Source: Emticicia aquatilis (GTDB lineage: Bacteria; Bacteroidota; Bacteroidia; Cytophagales; Spirosomataceae). From it: a DNA stretch of 64,000 nt. The stretch spans positions 248,001-312,000 of the forward strand of contig NZ_BMKK01000004.1 of NCBI RefSeq assembly GCF_014644295.1, read 5' to 3'. Positions 16,825 through 24,899 of the stretch are shown piece after piece. Positions within the stretch are counted from its first letter, which is position 1, and each line of letters begins with the position of its first letter. A program made the translations under genes and the position numbers. The notes below the pieces were generated by a model that worked only from the letters and a program-made list of their open reading frames with translations, was not told where the DNA came from and searched no databases.

Positions 16825-17613
16825 ATGAAAAAAATAATTTTTACTTTCTTGCTCACAAGCTTTTCAGCTTTTGTCTTTGGTCAAAATGTTACTTTGACAC
16901 CAACTTCAATCCAAAACACAGTAACAAATGACCTCGACAACATTGTCTTAACTAAGTATAATTTAAATGATGGAGGCTACATTATTGGTCGTAATGCATC
17001 AGGCACACCAGCAGCACCAGGAGCCAGCAACAATGATAGTTGGCTTTTATATTTAGGAGCAAAAGGACATACTGGGTCTGGCTTTACAAGTAACAGAGCT
17101 TCAATAATATTAAGAACAAACCAAGCTTGGTCTACAACAGCCAATGGTACTAATATTTGGTTTAATACCACTGCTAATAATACTACAAACAGTCTTTTAA
17201 GAATGATTATCAATGATGATGGAAATGTCGGAATTGGTAGTCATACACCATTAGCGAAGCTCCACGTAGATGGTGATTTTGCACTAAAAAAGAAAGTTTT
17301 ACTCTCAGGAAATGGCGGTCATTTAAATTTCGACAGAGCAGGAGCTTCAATAATATCGGTTGATACTCCTGCAAATGGCGGTGGGGGCGAAACTATCAAC
17401 AGTATTGCTGGGGGTATTGATGGAATGATTGTTTATGTGTATCCAGTACAAGGCACATCTGTAACAATAGTTAATGAAGATGCTGCTTCTACGGCAGCTA
17501 ACCGAATTATCACATATACAGCAGCTAATGTTACGATATTAAATAATGGGGGATGTACTTTACTATATGATGGTACTGTTCAACGTTGGCGAATGATTAG
17601 CGTTGCTAACTAA
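16825..17613 (+). CDS. Exported tail-fibre-like surface protein
   Basis: The 262-residue product has a signal peptide (cleavage after F-V-F-G-Q, residue 20), a beta-rich Asn/Thr-rich body and the motif N-V-G-I-G-S-H-T-P-L-A-K-L-H-V-D-G (residues 134-150). That motif is common in Bacteroidetes proteins with phage tail-fibre-like or S74-chaperone-associated stems. No S74 intramolecular chaperone with its catalytic dyad is visible; the C-terminal part (about 150-262) is instead a short strand-rich domain. It probably forms a trimeric surface fibre. The presumed LytTR operator lies just upstream, so it is the likely main target of the neighbouring regulator. Confidence 0.65.
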   Translation: MKKIIFTFLLTSFSAFVFGQNVTLTPTSIQNTVTNDLDNIVLTKYNLNDGGYIIGRNASGTPAAPGASNNDSWLLYLGAKGHTGSGFTSNRASIILRTNQAWSTTANGTNIWFNTTANNTTNSLLRMIINDDGNVGIGSHTPLAKLHVDGDFALKKKVLLSGNGGHLNFDRAGASIISVDTPANGGGGETINSIAGGIDGMIVYVYPVQGTSVTIVNEDAASTAANRIITYTAANVTILNNGGCTLLYDGTVQRWRMISVAN

Positions 17614-17794
17614 TAATCATTAAGTTTTTGCGATACTCTGAGACATTTATCTAAGTTATTGAAGAATGTTTTTGACTCTCTTGCCGCCAAAACCCAAAAC
17701 ACTCGCCCTCGTAGTTCCTTACCAGTCTTTAAGAAACTATGAAGAAACGAAAATAAAAAACAGGCTATAATATTTTCCAAACATTTCAAATAAA

Positions 17795-18277
17795 ATGAAA
17801 AAATTACTAATACTAATGTCCGTTTTATTGCTTAATTCTTGCACCGATTCTCAAAAATCGGACACAAATGTTGTAGTCAAAAATGAAGAAATTAAGTTTG
17901 TGCAAGGAGCCTTAAAACTATTGCCTTGCAATGTTCTGAAAAACCTAAAATGTTTGTCAGAATATAAAAACCCTAAGTTTTGTGAATTTGTAATTGGCAA
18001 TTGCCCAGGGTGTAGCCCAGATATGCTCTGCAAAGGTGATTTACGATTTACAAATACTCCAGATTTAGGAATCTATCTGCAGAAATTGAATGCAACAACA
18101 AAAAAATATGAGCCATTTTTAGAAGCTAAACTTCAAGGTGTTGATAAGGTGTTATTCATACCTAACGATATAAAAACTGAAAATTTAAAGCTTTTAATAC
18201 AGCCTGAAAAAGAACTCAAAAATGAAAGAATCGTAAATTTCTCTTACAAAACGAATGAAAATAAAAATCAATTTTAA
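17795..18277 (+). CDS. Cysteine-rich lipoprotein of unknown function
   Basis: The 160-residue product has a lipoprotein signal with the lipobox L-N-S-C (acylated Cys16). The mature part contains a cysteine cluster (P-C-N-V-L, L-K-C-L, K-F-C-E-F, G-N-C-P-G-C-S-P-D-M-L-C-K-G, about residues 48-87) that could form disulfides or bind metal. I do not recognise the family. It follows the fibre-like gene by 181 bp and precedes the small membrane protein by 12 bp; the last two are likely one transcript. Confidence 0.6.
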   Translation: MKKLLILMSVLLLNSCTDSQKSDTNVVVKNEEIKFVQGALKLLPCNVLKNLKCLSEYKNPKFCEFVIGNCPGCSPDMLCKGDLRFTNTPDLGIYLQKLNATTKKYEPFLEAKLQGVDKVLFIPNDIKTENLKLLIQPEKELKNERIVNFSYKTNENKNQF

Positions 18278-18289
18278 TCTTCAAAAATT

Positions 18290-18574
18290 ATGACAGCAAC
18301 AATAATTATTTTAGCACTTTTAGCAGGTTGGTGCGGCACACCATACCCTCGTCGTTGGAGATTTCTGTACCCACCCATACCTAAGCCCGACCCTGAGGTT
18401 TGTTCAGTATGTGGCAAAGTAATGGGAGCACTGGGAGGCTTGAGTTTAAACTTAGGCTTGTATTATGTAGGAGGATTAGATTTAAGTATTGAAACAACAC
18501 TTATAGCAGGATATATTGGAGGGATATTGGTAAACGACATCGCTGCAAGTATGGCAATTGCTCTCAAAAAGTAG
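18290..18574 (+). CDS. Small membrane protein, unknown function
   Basis: The 94-residue product has a hydrophobic N-terminus, a proline-rich stretch (Y-P-P-I-P-K-P-D-P-E), a C-S-V-C-G-K pair of cysteines at about residues 38-41, and two further hydrophobic segments rich in glycine (about 46-62 and 66-90). It starts 12 bp after the cysteine-rich lipoprotein gene and is probably co-transcribed with it. No family was recognised. Confidence 0.5.
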   Translation: MTATIIILALLAGWCGTPYPRRWRFLYPPIPKPDPEVCSVCGKVMGALGGLSLNLGLYYVGGLDLSIETTLIAGYIGGILVNDIAASMAIALKK

Positions 18575-18636
18575 TAATAAAACCATTTCTCCATTAGTCG
18601 TTGCGTATAGTTATCTTAGAACTACAAAACTATTAC

Positions 18637-18740
18637 ACCACTATACATTTTTGATTTACCTAATTTAACAATTTTATAAATTACTGACTATCAGAATTAT
18701 ACATATATTAAATTTATTATTTTTAAAAATGTATAGTGGT
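18637..18740. repeat. 16-bp perfect inverted repeat flanking an AT-rich core
   Basis: ACCACTATACATTTTT (18637-18652) and its exact complement (18725-18740) enclose 72 bp of very AT-rich DNA without an ORF. This resembles a fold-back or miniature element, but I see no target-site duplication. It immediately precedes a decayed gene. Confidence 0.6.
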
Positions 18741-18764
18741 CTGCAAAACCATCAAACAAAATAA

Positions 18765-19144
18765 AAACAAACCTTTCTCCTACTCGCAGTCATTTATTCG
18801 ACACTAATTGGTGTTGTGCTAATGTTTGTTCCAAATGTTATTTTTCAAACGTATGGCTTTCCAACCATCGACCAAATTTCGCACGAAGTTTTAATTGGCA
18901 CCGCCAAAAATTTCATATTTTATTCAGGAGCAAATGCTGTTGCACTCGGTGTTTTATACTATCTGTCCATCAAAGGGGCAAACAATAAAACGGTACTTTT
19001 AGCGGGTGTAATTGCCTTAGTGATTTGTGGAATCTTTGTCTTTTCCATTTATCACAAACCCCTATTGCCGCATGGATAGATTTATTCATCCGCTTGGGTG
19101 GTGGACTTGGTTTCCTCTATTATTATTTTACAGAAAAAGAGTAA
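18765..19144 (+). pseudogene. Decayed small multi-spanning membrane protein gene
   Basis: Frame 18765-19079 reads as a hydrophobic membrane protein (F-L-L-L-A-V-I-Y-S-T-L-I-G-V-V-L-M-F-V-P near the start) but has no ATG at the natural N-terminus; an internal GTG at 18816 removes most of the first helix. The frame then stops at 19077-19079, while the +1-shifted frame continues protein-like to 19144 (I-A-A-W-I-D-L-F-I-R-L-G-G-G-L-G-F-L). Together they look like one four-helix protein with a lost start and a frameshift near 19050. It may be a distant relative of the intact gene at 19174. A sequencing error at the C4 run near 19060 could also explain the shift. Confidence 0.5.
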
Positions 19145-19173
19145 TTATCAACCTATCTATAACCAAAACCAAA

Positions 19174-19563
19174 ATGAAAACAAACACTTTTATCTTAATC
19201 GTAGCAGGATATAGTTTATTACTTGGCTTTCCTGCTGTATTTGCACCAGCAATGGCCCTTGAATATTTCAATGGAACTCCTAACAATCCGAATGAACTTT
19301 CGAGTATGAATTACATCGGAGGGTATCAACTTGCTATTGGTTTTCTTGGATTTGTTGTACGTAAGTCTAATGACAAAATCTCACAGCGAGGTTGGCTGTT
19401 TGCAACTGCATTTCTCACTTTATATGCCATTATAGTCTTAATAATTAATATCAATTTAAGAGGGATGATTGCTCAAAAAACAATCATTCTTGATATAAGC
19501 ATTTGGGCAGTTATCGCTCTCGGAGCATTACATTTTTGGAACAAAGAAAAACCTCAAGTGTAG
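19174..19563 (+). CDS. Small four-helix membrane protein
   Basis: The 129-residue product has hydrophobic segments at about residues 5-26, 46-62, 74-94 and 105-122. The start ATG at 19174 gives the first helix a short basic N-terminus (M-K-T-N); a longer frame upstream runs through the neighbouring decayed gene and is not plausible. I recognise no family. It shares size and architecture with the decayed gene 30 bp upstream and could be its paralogue. Confidence 0.55.
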   Translation: MKTNTFILIVAGYSLLLGFPAVFAPAMALEYFNGTPNNPNELSSMNYIGGYQLAIGFLGFVVRKSNDKISQRGWLFATAFLTLYAIIVLIININLRGMIAQKTIILDISIWAVIALGALHFWNKEKPQV

Positions 19564-19578
19564 CCTATAGCCTACAAT

Positions 19579-19606
19579 AGCCCGCAAAGAAATTTGTGGG
19601 CTTTTT
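19579..19606 (+). terminator. Rho-independent terminator
   Basis: A 10-bp stem with one G-T pair (AGCCCGCAAA at 19579-19588 with TTTGTGGGCT at 19593-19602), a 4-nt loop and a T-run. Confidence 0.75.
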
Positions 19607-19650
19607 ATATTTTCTATGTAATTTTACAGAACATCTAATTTCATTAATCA

Positions 19651-20997
19651 ATGTTCGCAAAGTTCCGTCATTTCTCCTATTTACTCAGTATTTCATTTCT
19701 TATCAGTTCTTGTATTTCATCAATTACTCCTAAAAGCACTGCATATATCACAGGTTTTCCTGAAGGTCTCGAAAATGCTTCAAAAAGTAGTTACACCGCA
19801 GGAAATGTAGAATTGACTGGCGGAATTTGGTATTTTGAAGATGCACTCATTGGTACTACTGCCAACGATACAAAAAATGAATCTCGTGCAATCAGAATCA
19901 GAGAAACAGGCTTTGTTCGCATGAATTATGATATTTTTGGCGTAAAAGAAATCAATATCTCTTATGGTGCATACAATGGCGATGGCGACTCTGAATGGGA
20001 ATTATATGTTTCTAAAAATAGCGGTTCGTCATGGTCAAAATTTGGTGCTACACAAAAAACTTCTGGTAGCAAACTTTCTACAACCGCCTTCACTATTAAT
20101 GAATCTGGCAAAATCAGGTTTGAAATCCGTAAGGTTTCGGGCGGGGCAAATCGCCTCAATATTGATGATATTATTATCACCTCGACTGGCGACTCGCCAA
20201 CAAATTCGACCACTCCTACCCGTGATGATAATTTGGCGATGGGAAATCCGAGCAATGCAGACTCGAAAGATGAAAATAATTATTTGATGATAAAAAAGCA
20301 GTATGTCTTATCATATAATCGCAGTAAAGGCACAGCAAATTGGTCAAGTTGGCATCTGAGTATGGCATGGAAAGGTACTACTCAACGTACTGACAATTTC
20401 CGTCCCGACCCTGCACTGCCGAGTTCATGGTATAGAGTTGTTACATCAGACTACACCAATTCGGGTTTCGACCGTGGGCATCTTTGCCCATCCGATGACC
20501 GTGATGGTAGCTACGAAGATAATGATGAGACTTTTTTGATGACCAATATCGCTCCTCAAGCTCCGAGCAATAACCGTGGACTTTGGGCAGATTTAGAAGA
20601 GTATTCACGCAAAATTGCTGCTGCTGGAAATGAGCTTTACATTGTGGCTGGTGTATATGGAAAAGGCGGAACGGGTAGTAACGGAGGTAAAACCAGCACT
20701 CTCGATAATGGCAAAGTTGTTGTACCCGAATCTTTTTGGAAAGTGATTGTAATCTTGCCAGTAGGTAGCAATGATATTGCTCGTGTAGATGCACAAACAC
20801 GTGTTATTGCAGTAAATATCCCCAACAAAGAGAGTGTCGAAGGTACAAAATGGGGAGAATACCGACTCAGCATTGATGATTTAGAGGCATTGACTGGCTA
20901 TGATTTTTTATCGAATGTACCAAGTGCAATCCAAAAATCGTTAGAATCAAGAAAGGATGCTGGTCCAACTTTAAAAGTTGCCAATTTCAGATATTAG
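19651..20997 (+). CDS. Lipoprotein DNA/RNA non-specific endonuclease (NUC family)
   Basis: The 448-residue product has a lipobox (I-S-S-C, Cys21), an N-terminal beta-sandwich-like region (about residues 30-175) of the kind often fused to secreted nucleases, and a C-terminal beta-beta-alpha-metal nuclease domain (about 210-430). The signature D274-R275-G276-H277 with L-C-P-S-D-D-R marks the catalytic histidine; the Mg-ligand asparagine should lie in M-T-N-I-A-P-Q-A-P-S-N-N. It degrades DNA and RNA outside the cytoplasm, probably for nutrient scavenging or competition. Confidence 0.9.
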   Translation: MFAKFRHFSYLLSISFLISSCISSITPKSTAYITGFPEGLENASKSSYTAGNVELTGGIWYFEDALIGTTANDTKNESRAIRIRETGFVRMNYDIFGVKEINISYGAYNGDGDSEWELYVSKNSGSSWSKFGATQKTSGSKLSTTAFTINESGKIRFEIRKVSGGANRLNIDDIIITSTGDSPTNSTTPTRDDNLAMGNPSNADSKDENNYLMIKKQYVLSYNRSKGTANWSSWHLSMAWKGTTQRTDNFRPDPALPSSWYRVVTSDYTNSGFDRGHLCPSDDRDGSYEDNDETFLMTNIAPQAPSNNRGLWADLEEYSRKIAAAGNELYIVAGVYGKGGTGSNGGKTSTLDNGKVVVPESFWKVIVILPVGSNDIARVDAQTRVIAVNIPNKESVEGTKWGEYRLSIDDLEALTGYDFLSNVPSAIQKSLESRKDAGPTLKVANFRY

Positions 20998-21003
20998 TAG
21001 TAC

Positions 21004-21022
21004 AACAAGTTTCCAACTTGTT
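21004..21022. repeat. Short hairpin between nuclease and CotH genes
   Basis: AACAAGTT (21004-21011) and AACTTGTT (21015-21022) form a perfect 8-bp hairpin with a 3-nt loop, 19 bp before the CotH-like start. Its pattern is like the element at 7231-7308. Confidence 0.45.
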
Positions 21023-21040
21023 CAAGCCATATTCAACCCT

Positions 21041-22669
21041 ATGAGAAAACTTTACTTTACTATTTTGCTGACTATCAGCATTTTCCAACAACTCACAGCC
21101 CAATTTCTTACTTCATCAAGTTTACCGATTGTGGTAATAAATACCAACGGACTATCCATTGTCGATGAACCTAAGATAAAAACCGATTTCAAAATCTATT
21201 ATAATGGTCAAGGCAAAAGCAATAATGTCAGCGATAAACCGCATTATGATGGTTTTGCGGGTATCGAATATCGAGGTTCATCTTCTCAAATGTTTCCCAA
21301 AAAAAGCATTGGTATTGAATTGTGGAACGAAAAATCTGAATCTATTGAAGCCTCTTTACTCGGAATGCCCAAAGAATCTGACTGGATTTTGTTTGCTTCT
21401 TACAACGAAAAAAGTTTCATGCACAACGTACTTACAATGCGAGTGGCCCGTGAAATGGGACTTTATGCTTCTCGTACACAATATGTTGAGGTCATAATAA
21501 ATAATGTGTATATGGGCGTTTATGTTTTTATGGAAAAAATAAAGCGAGACGAAGGTCGAGTGAATATTGCCAATCTGAAAGAAACCGATTTGACTGGCGA
21601 TGATATTACGGGCGGTTATATTTTTAAAGTAGATAAAAACACTGGTTCTAATTTGGGGAGTTGGCGGTCGAAATATCCTAACTATTTTGCTACAAACACC
21701 TATACAACTTACCTCTATGAATCGCCCAAGACAATTACATCTCAACAAAAAACATATCTAAAAAATTATGTAGATAATGCCGAAAACGCACTTCAATCTG
21801 AAAATTACCGAGATAAAACCAATGGATATCGAAAATACATTGATACAAGGTCATTTATTCAACTTTTTTTACTGAATGAGCTTTCAAAAAACGTTGATGG
21901 CTATCGAATAAGTACATATTTCTATAAAGATAAAGATAGTAAGGGTGGCAAAATAAAAGCAGGCCCACCGTGGGACTATGACATTACTTACGGTAATGGT
22001 AATTATTGTAATGGAGACAATCCATTCGGATTTGCTTACAGATTTAATTACACCTGTCCCGACGACTTTTGGCAAGTACCTTTCTGGTGGGAACGAATGC
22101 TCTCCGACTCTGCTTATGTAAAAGAACTCGGCCAAGAATATAGTTTTCAACGAAAATTCGGAACTTTACAAAACGACCGACTCACCAAACACATCGACAC
22201 ACTGACCAATATTCTAAAAGAACCAATCGTTCGTAATTTTCAGAAATGGCCCATTTTAGGCACTTTTGTTTGGCCACAACCAACGCCTTATGCTGGTACG
22301 TGGGAGCAAGAAGTAAACGAACTCCGAAATTTTCTTAATCAACGCCTGCAATGGCTTGATAATAATATACAAACTAATTTTGCCATCACAGCCAATGAGC
22401 CTCAACTGGCTGAAATAACTATCACTGCTTTTCCAAATCCATTGCTGGAGCGAATAAACATCAATATTCAATCGCTTTTTTCAGAAAAAGCTAATATAAA
22501 ACTAACAGACAACCTTGGAAAGGTAATTTTTGAAGGGAACGAAATGCTCCAAATTGGTAATAATGACTTTTATATCGAGTTGTCCGAAAAAGAAGTTGTA
22601 AGCGGAATAAAAATCTTAACAATAGAGTCAGGCACCAAACGAATTACAAAAAAATTAGTACATCAATAG
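21041..22669 (+). CDS. CotH-kinase-like protein with T9SS sorting domain
   Basis: The 542-residue product starts at ATG 21041, which gives a signal peptide (T-I-F-Q-Q-L-T-A-Q cleavage region). Residues about 60-400 match the CotH kinase-like fold: I-E-Y-R-G-S-S-S-Q-M-F-P-K-K-S near residue 75, G-V-Y-V-F-M-E-K-I-K-R-D at about 160, G-G-Y-I-F-K-V-D-K, and P-P-W-D-Y-D near 305. The last 80 residues are a type A T9SS C-terminal sorting domain (F-P-N-P near 465, K-I-L-T...K-R-I-T-K-K-L). CotH is an atypical protein kinase in Bacillus spores; exported Bacteroidetes homologues are uncharacterised. Surface-exposed or released. Confidence 0.88.
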   Translation: MRKLYFTILLTISIFQQLTAQFLTSSSLPIVVINTNGLSIVDEPKIKTDFKIYYNGQGKSNNVSDKPHYDGFAGIEYRGSSSQMFPKKSIGIELWNEKSESIEASLLGMPKESDWILFASYNEKSFMHNVLTMRVAREMGLYASRTQYVEVIINNVYMGVYVFMEKIKRDEGRVNIANLKETDLTGDDITGGYIFKVDKNTGSNLGSWRSKYPNYFATNTYTTYLYESPKTITSQQKTYLKNYVDNAENALQSENYRDKTNGYRKYIDTRSFIQLFLLNELSKNVDGYRISTYFYKDKDSKGGKIKAGPPWDYDITYGNGNYCNGDNPFGFAYRFNYTCPDDFWQVPFWWERMLSDSAYVKELGQEYSFQRKFGTLQNDRLTKHIDTLTNILKEPIVRNFQKWPILGTFVWPQPTPYAGTWEQEVNELRNFLNQRLQWLDNNIQTNFAITANEPQLAEITITAFPNPLLERININIQSLFSEKANIKLTDNLGKVIFEGNEMLQIGNNDFYIELSEKEVVSGIKILTIESGTKRITKKLVHQ

Positions 22670-22670
22670 C

Positions 22671-22772
22671 CAATTGGGGTGCCTGAGCGAAGTCGAAAGT
22701 CCCAATTGACTCCGCTCAGACAACACAAGTTTTAGAACGAAAAATCAAGGTACCCGAGCGAAGTCGAGGGTC
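22671..22772. repeat. GAGCGAAGTCGA repeat pair with inverted flanks
   Basis: GAGCGAAGTCGA occurs near 22685-22696 and again near 22755-22766, with a one-mismatch inverted copy (GACTCCGCTCA, 22708-22718) between. CAATTGGG (22671-22678) pairs with CCCAATTG (22701-22708). The second copy forms the last codons and stop of the elaA-like gene on the minus strand. Confidence 0.6.
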
Positions 22773-23206
22773 ATATAAGTATGGTCAATACCATCTTCTA
22801 CATAATCATGCCCAGTCAGTTCAAAACCGAGTGACTGATAAAATTTTTTTAAATAACTTTGAGCTCCAATCTTAATAGGCTCATTGCCAAACAATTCTAT
22901 CGTTTTTTCGATTGATTTTTGCATCAAGATTTTACCAATACCTCCACCACGAGCGTGCGAAGATGTAACCACTCGACCGATTGAAGTATAGCCTTCATAA
23001 TAAACGTTCTTGCCAAAAAGACGTGTGTAAGCTGCCAATCTATTATTTTCATCCCAAACCATAAAATGCCATGCCAGTTGGTCTTTGCCATCAGCATCTA
23101 CAAATGGGCAATTTTGTTCTACTACAAATACTTCTTGTCTTAAAACCATAATGGCATATAGCTCATCTAAACTCAACTCGTAGAAAGGCACACACTTAAT
23201 ATTCAT
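22745..23206 (-). CDS. elaA: ElaA-family GNAT acetyltransferase
   Basis: The 153-residue product matches ElaA: a start region L-S-L-D-E-L-Y-A-I-M-V-L-R-Q-E-V-F-V-V-E-Q-N-C-P-F-V-D, D-G-K-D..H, the acetyl-CoA loop R-V-V-T-S-S-H-A-R-G-G-G-I-G-K-I-L-M (about residues 92-109) and A-Q-S-Y-L-K-K-F-Y-Q-S-L-G-F at about 125-138. Substrate unknown. I chose ATG 23206, because upstream in-frame sequence is repeat DNA. Its last residues (F-A-R-V-P) are encoded by a GAGCGAAGTCGA repeat, so the C-terminus has been altered or extended by that element. Confidence 0.85.
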   Translation of the reverse strand: MNIKCVPFYELSLDELYAIMVLRQEVFVVEQNCPFVDADGKDQLAWHFMVWDENNRLAAYTRLFGKNVYYEGYTSIGRVVTSSHARGGGIGKILMQKSIEKTIELFGNEPIKIGAQSYLKKFYQSLGFELTGHDYVEDGIDHTYMTLDFARVP

Positions 23207-23230
23207 ATAAAATCTGATTTTGAATGAACG

Positions 23231-23277
23231 AATGAGTGAATGATAGAATATATTTGTACATTGAATCATTCTATCAT
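23231..23277. repeat. AATGAGTGAATGATAGAAT repeat, divergent promoter region
   Basis: This 86-bp gap between divergent genes contains AATGAGTGAATGATAGAAT (23231-23249). Its last 10 bases pair with ATTCTATCAT (23268-23277). The same 19-mer recurs at 62583-62601. A TATATTTG -7 box for the tatD gene overlaps it at 23249-23256, 37 bp before that gene's ATG. Confidence 0.65.
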
Positions 23278-23292
23278 ACATCCATTGTATTT

Positions 23293-23967
23293 ATGCTCAT
23301 AAATATACATACCCATAATCCTGAAAAACAAGATACACACCAAATAATTTATAACCTTATCGTTCCAGAGACCGATGAAGCCTTAGAAACATTTCCCGAT
23401 GAAGATGTACCCAGTACTTGGCTTTCAGCGGGTATTCATCCTTGGTACATCAACGAAAATAACCAAAAAGCTCAACTGGACAAACTCGCTAAACTTGCAA
23501 AATACCAAGAAATTAAACTCATTGGCGAATGTGGACTTGACCGACTAAAGGGTGCGGCTCTACCTCTACAAGAAGAGGTTTTTATCAAACAAATTCGCAT
23601 TGCCGAAGAAGTCAAAAAACCACTTATTATACACTGTGTTAAATGCTTCAATGAATTAATTTCAATCAAAAAAATCGTACGCCCGAAAGTACCCATGATT
23701 TTGCATGGGTTCAATAATAACTTTCATATCGCACAAGCTATTCTTGAGCGTGGATTCCATATTTCGCTCGGAGCAGCTTTGCTCAATGATAATTCAAATG
23801 CGGCCCATCTTTTACCTCAAATTCCACTCGAAAAACTTTTTTTTGAGACCGATGATAAAAATATTTCAATTCAAGAAATCTACGAAAAAGCATCTTTTAT
23901 TCTAAAAATGCCATTAGATAAACTCATTGATACTATTTTTGCAAATTATTTAGAAATCTGTTCTTAA
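23293..23967 (+). CDS. TatD-family metal-dependent hydrolase
   Basis: The 224-residue product has TatD family metal ligands: I-H-T-H-N-P near the start, the glutamate of I-G-E-C-G-L-D-R (about residues 77-84), H of I-I-H-C-V-K, and H of I-L-H-G-F-N-N, then F-F-E-T-D-D-K near the C-terminus. It is shorter than canonical TatD (about 260 aa) and matches the compact Bacteroidetes form. The family has 3'-5' exonuclease/DNase activity. I chose ATG 23293, which precedes the metal-binding H-T-H directly. Confidence 0.85.
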   Translation: MLINIHTHNPEKQDTHQIIYNLIVPETDEALETFPDEDVPSTWLSAGIHPWYINENNQKAQLDKLAKLAKYQEIKLIGECGLDRLKGAALPLQEEVFIKQIRIAEEVKKPLIIHCVKCFNELISIKKIVRPKVPMILHGFNNNFHIAQAILERGFHISLGAALLNDNSNAAHLLPQIPLEKLFFETDDKNISIQEIYEKASFILKMPLDKLIDTIFANYLEICS

Positions 23968-24026
23968 ATGTGGTGCATTATGACTCATATTTAAAGTTTG
24001 CTTAATCATAAATCATTAAAACAAAA

Positions 24027-24818
24027 ATGCCCGCTTGGCTCTCTCGCTCCGAATTATTAGTTGGTAAAGAAGGAATCGACCAACTCCAAAATGCCCATGT
24101 TTTAGTTGTAGGACTGGGCGGTGTAGGCTCATTTGCCGCCGAATATATTTGTCGTTCAGGTGTGGGTGAAATGACAATCGTTGATGGCGATGTTGTTGAC
24201 CCAACCAACCGAAACCGTCAATTACCTGCCCTTGCTACCAATCATGGTGTTTCAAAAGCCGATATTATGGCCGAACGTCTAATGGCAATCAATCCAGAAT
24301 TGAAATTACACGTTGTAAAAGAATTTCTAACGCCTGATAAATGCAAAGAGATTCTCGAAACAAAATTTGATTATGTGATGGATTGCATTGATAGTGTCAC
24401 ACCAAAACTAACTTTACTTTCAACCGCTTACGAAAAAGGGCAAAGAATTGTAAGTTCGATGGGTGCTGGTGGAAAAATCGACCCAACAAAACTCCGTATT
24501 ACCGATTTGTTTGATACTTACGAGTGCCTTTTTGCTCATTATATCAGAAAACGAGGCAAAAAACTCGGAATAGCCAAAGGTATCAAAGCGGTTTTTTCAA
24601 TCGAACCAGTAATGAAAGAGTCTTTGATTTTGACCGACGGAACTAACTTCAAACGCTCGGCTTATGGAACAATTTCATATTTACCTGCTGCTTTTGGTGG
24701 TGTATGTGCGTCGGTGGTTATACGTGATTTGTTGGGTTATCCAATCGAAATCACCAAACGTCCAGCAAATATTCGTAGAAAAACAGCTCTCAAATCAAAG
24801 TCAAAAGATAAAGAATAA
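24027..24818 (+). CDS. tcdA: tRNA threonylcarbamoyladenosine dehydratase TcdA
   Basis: The 263-residue product is an E1-like ATP-dependent enzyme of the ThiF/MoeB/HesA superfamily. It has L-V-V-G-L-G-G-V-G-S-F-A (residues 30-41, nucleotide binding), D-G-D-V-V-D-P-T-N-R-N-R-Q, and D-C-I-D-S-V-T-P-K. There is no CxxC zinc pair and no rhodanese domain, as expected for YgdL/TcdA. It converts t6A to the cyclic ct6A at tRNA position 37. Length is typical. Confidence 0.9.
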   Translation: MPAWLSRSELLVGKEGIDQLQNAHVLVVGLGGVGSFAAEYICRSGVGEMTIVDGDVVDPTNRNRQLPALATNHGVSKADIMAERLMAINPELKLHVVKEFLTPDKCKEILETKFDYVMDCIDSVTPKLTLLSTAYEKGQRIVSSMGAGGKIDPTKLRITDLFDTYECLFAHYIRKRGKKLGIAKGIKAVFSIEPVMKESLILTDGTNFKRSAYGTISYLPAAFGGVCASVVIRDLLGYPIEITKRPANIRRKTALKSKSKDKE

Positions 24819-24823
24819 TAAAC

Positions 24824-24864
24824 AATTTGTGCTAAAACTTTGATATTTGGCACAAATTTTCTTT
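24824..24864 (+). terminator. Probable terminator after tcdA
   Basis: AATTTGTGC (24824-24832) pairs with GCACAAATT (24850-24858) across a 17-nt loop, followed by a T-rich run. Confidence 0.55.
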
Positions 24865-24875
24865 TAAGCTAAAAA

Positions 24876-24899
24876 GTCCCCTTTGGGGGATAGAGATTT
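24876..24899 (+). repeat. CCCCTTTGGGGG hairpin element before coaX
   Basis: GTCCCCTTTGGGGGATAGAGATTT ends at the base before the coaX ATG at 24900. It is one of three similar elements each touching a start codon (others at 3505-3528 and 32503-32533). Confidence 0.55.

Noticed and set aside
16825-17613. The fibre-like protein as evidence of a prophage
   Set aside because: It has a Sec signal peptide and no phage structural or lysis genes nearby; such fibre motifs are common in Bacteroidetes surface proteins.
18637-18740. The inverted repeat as an integron attC site or a transposon end pair
   Set aside because: No GTTRRRY/RYYYAAC core, no integrase and no target-site duplication are visible; only a fold-back structure can be supported.
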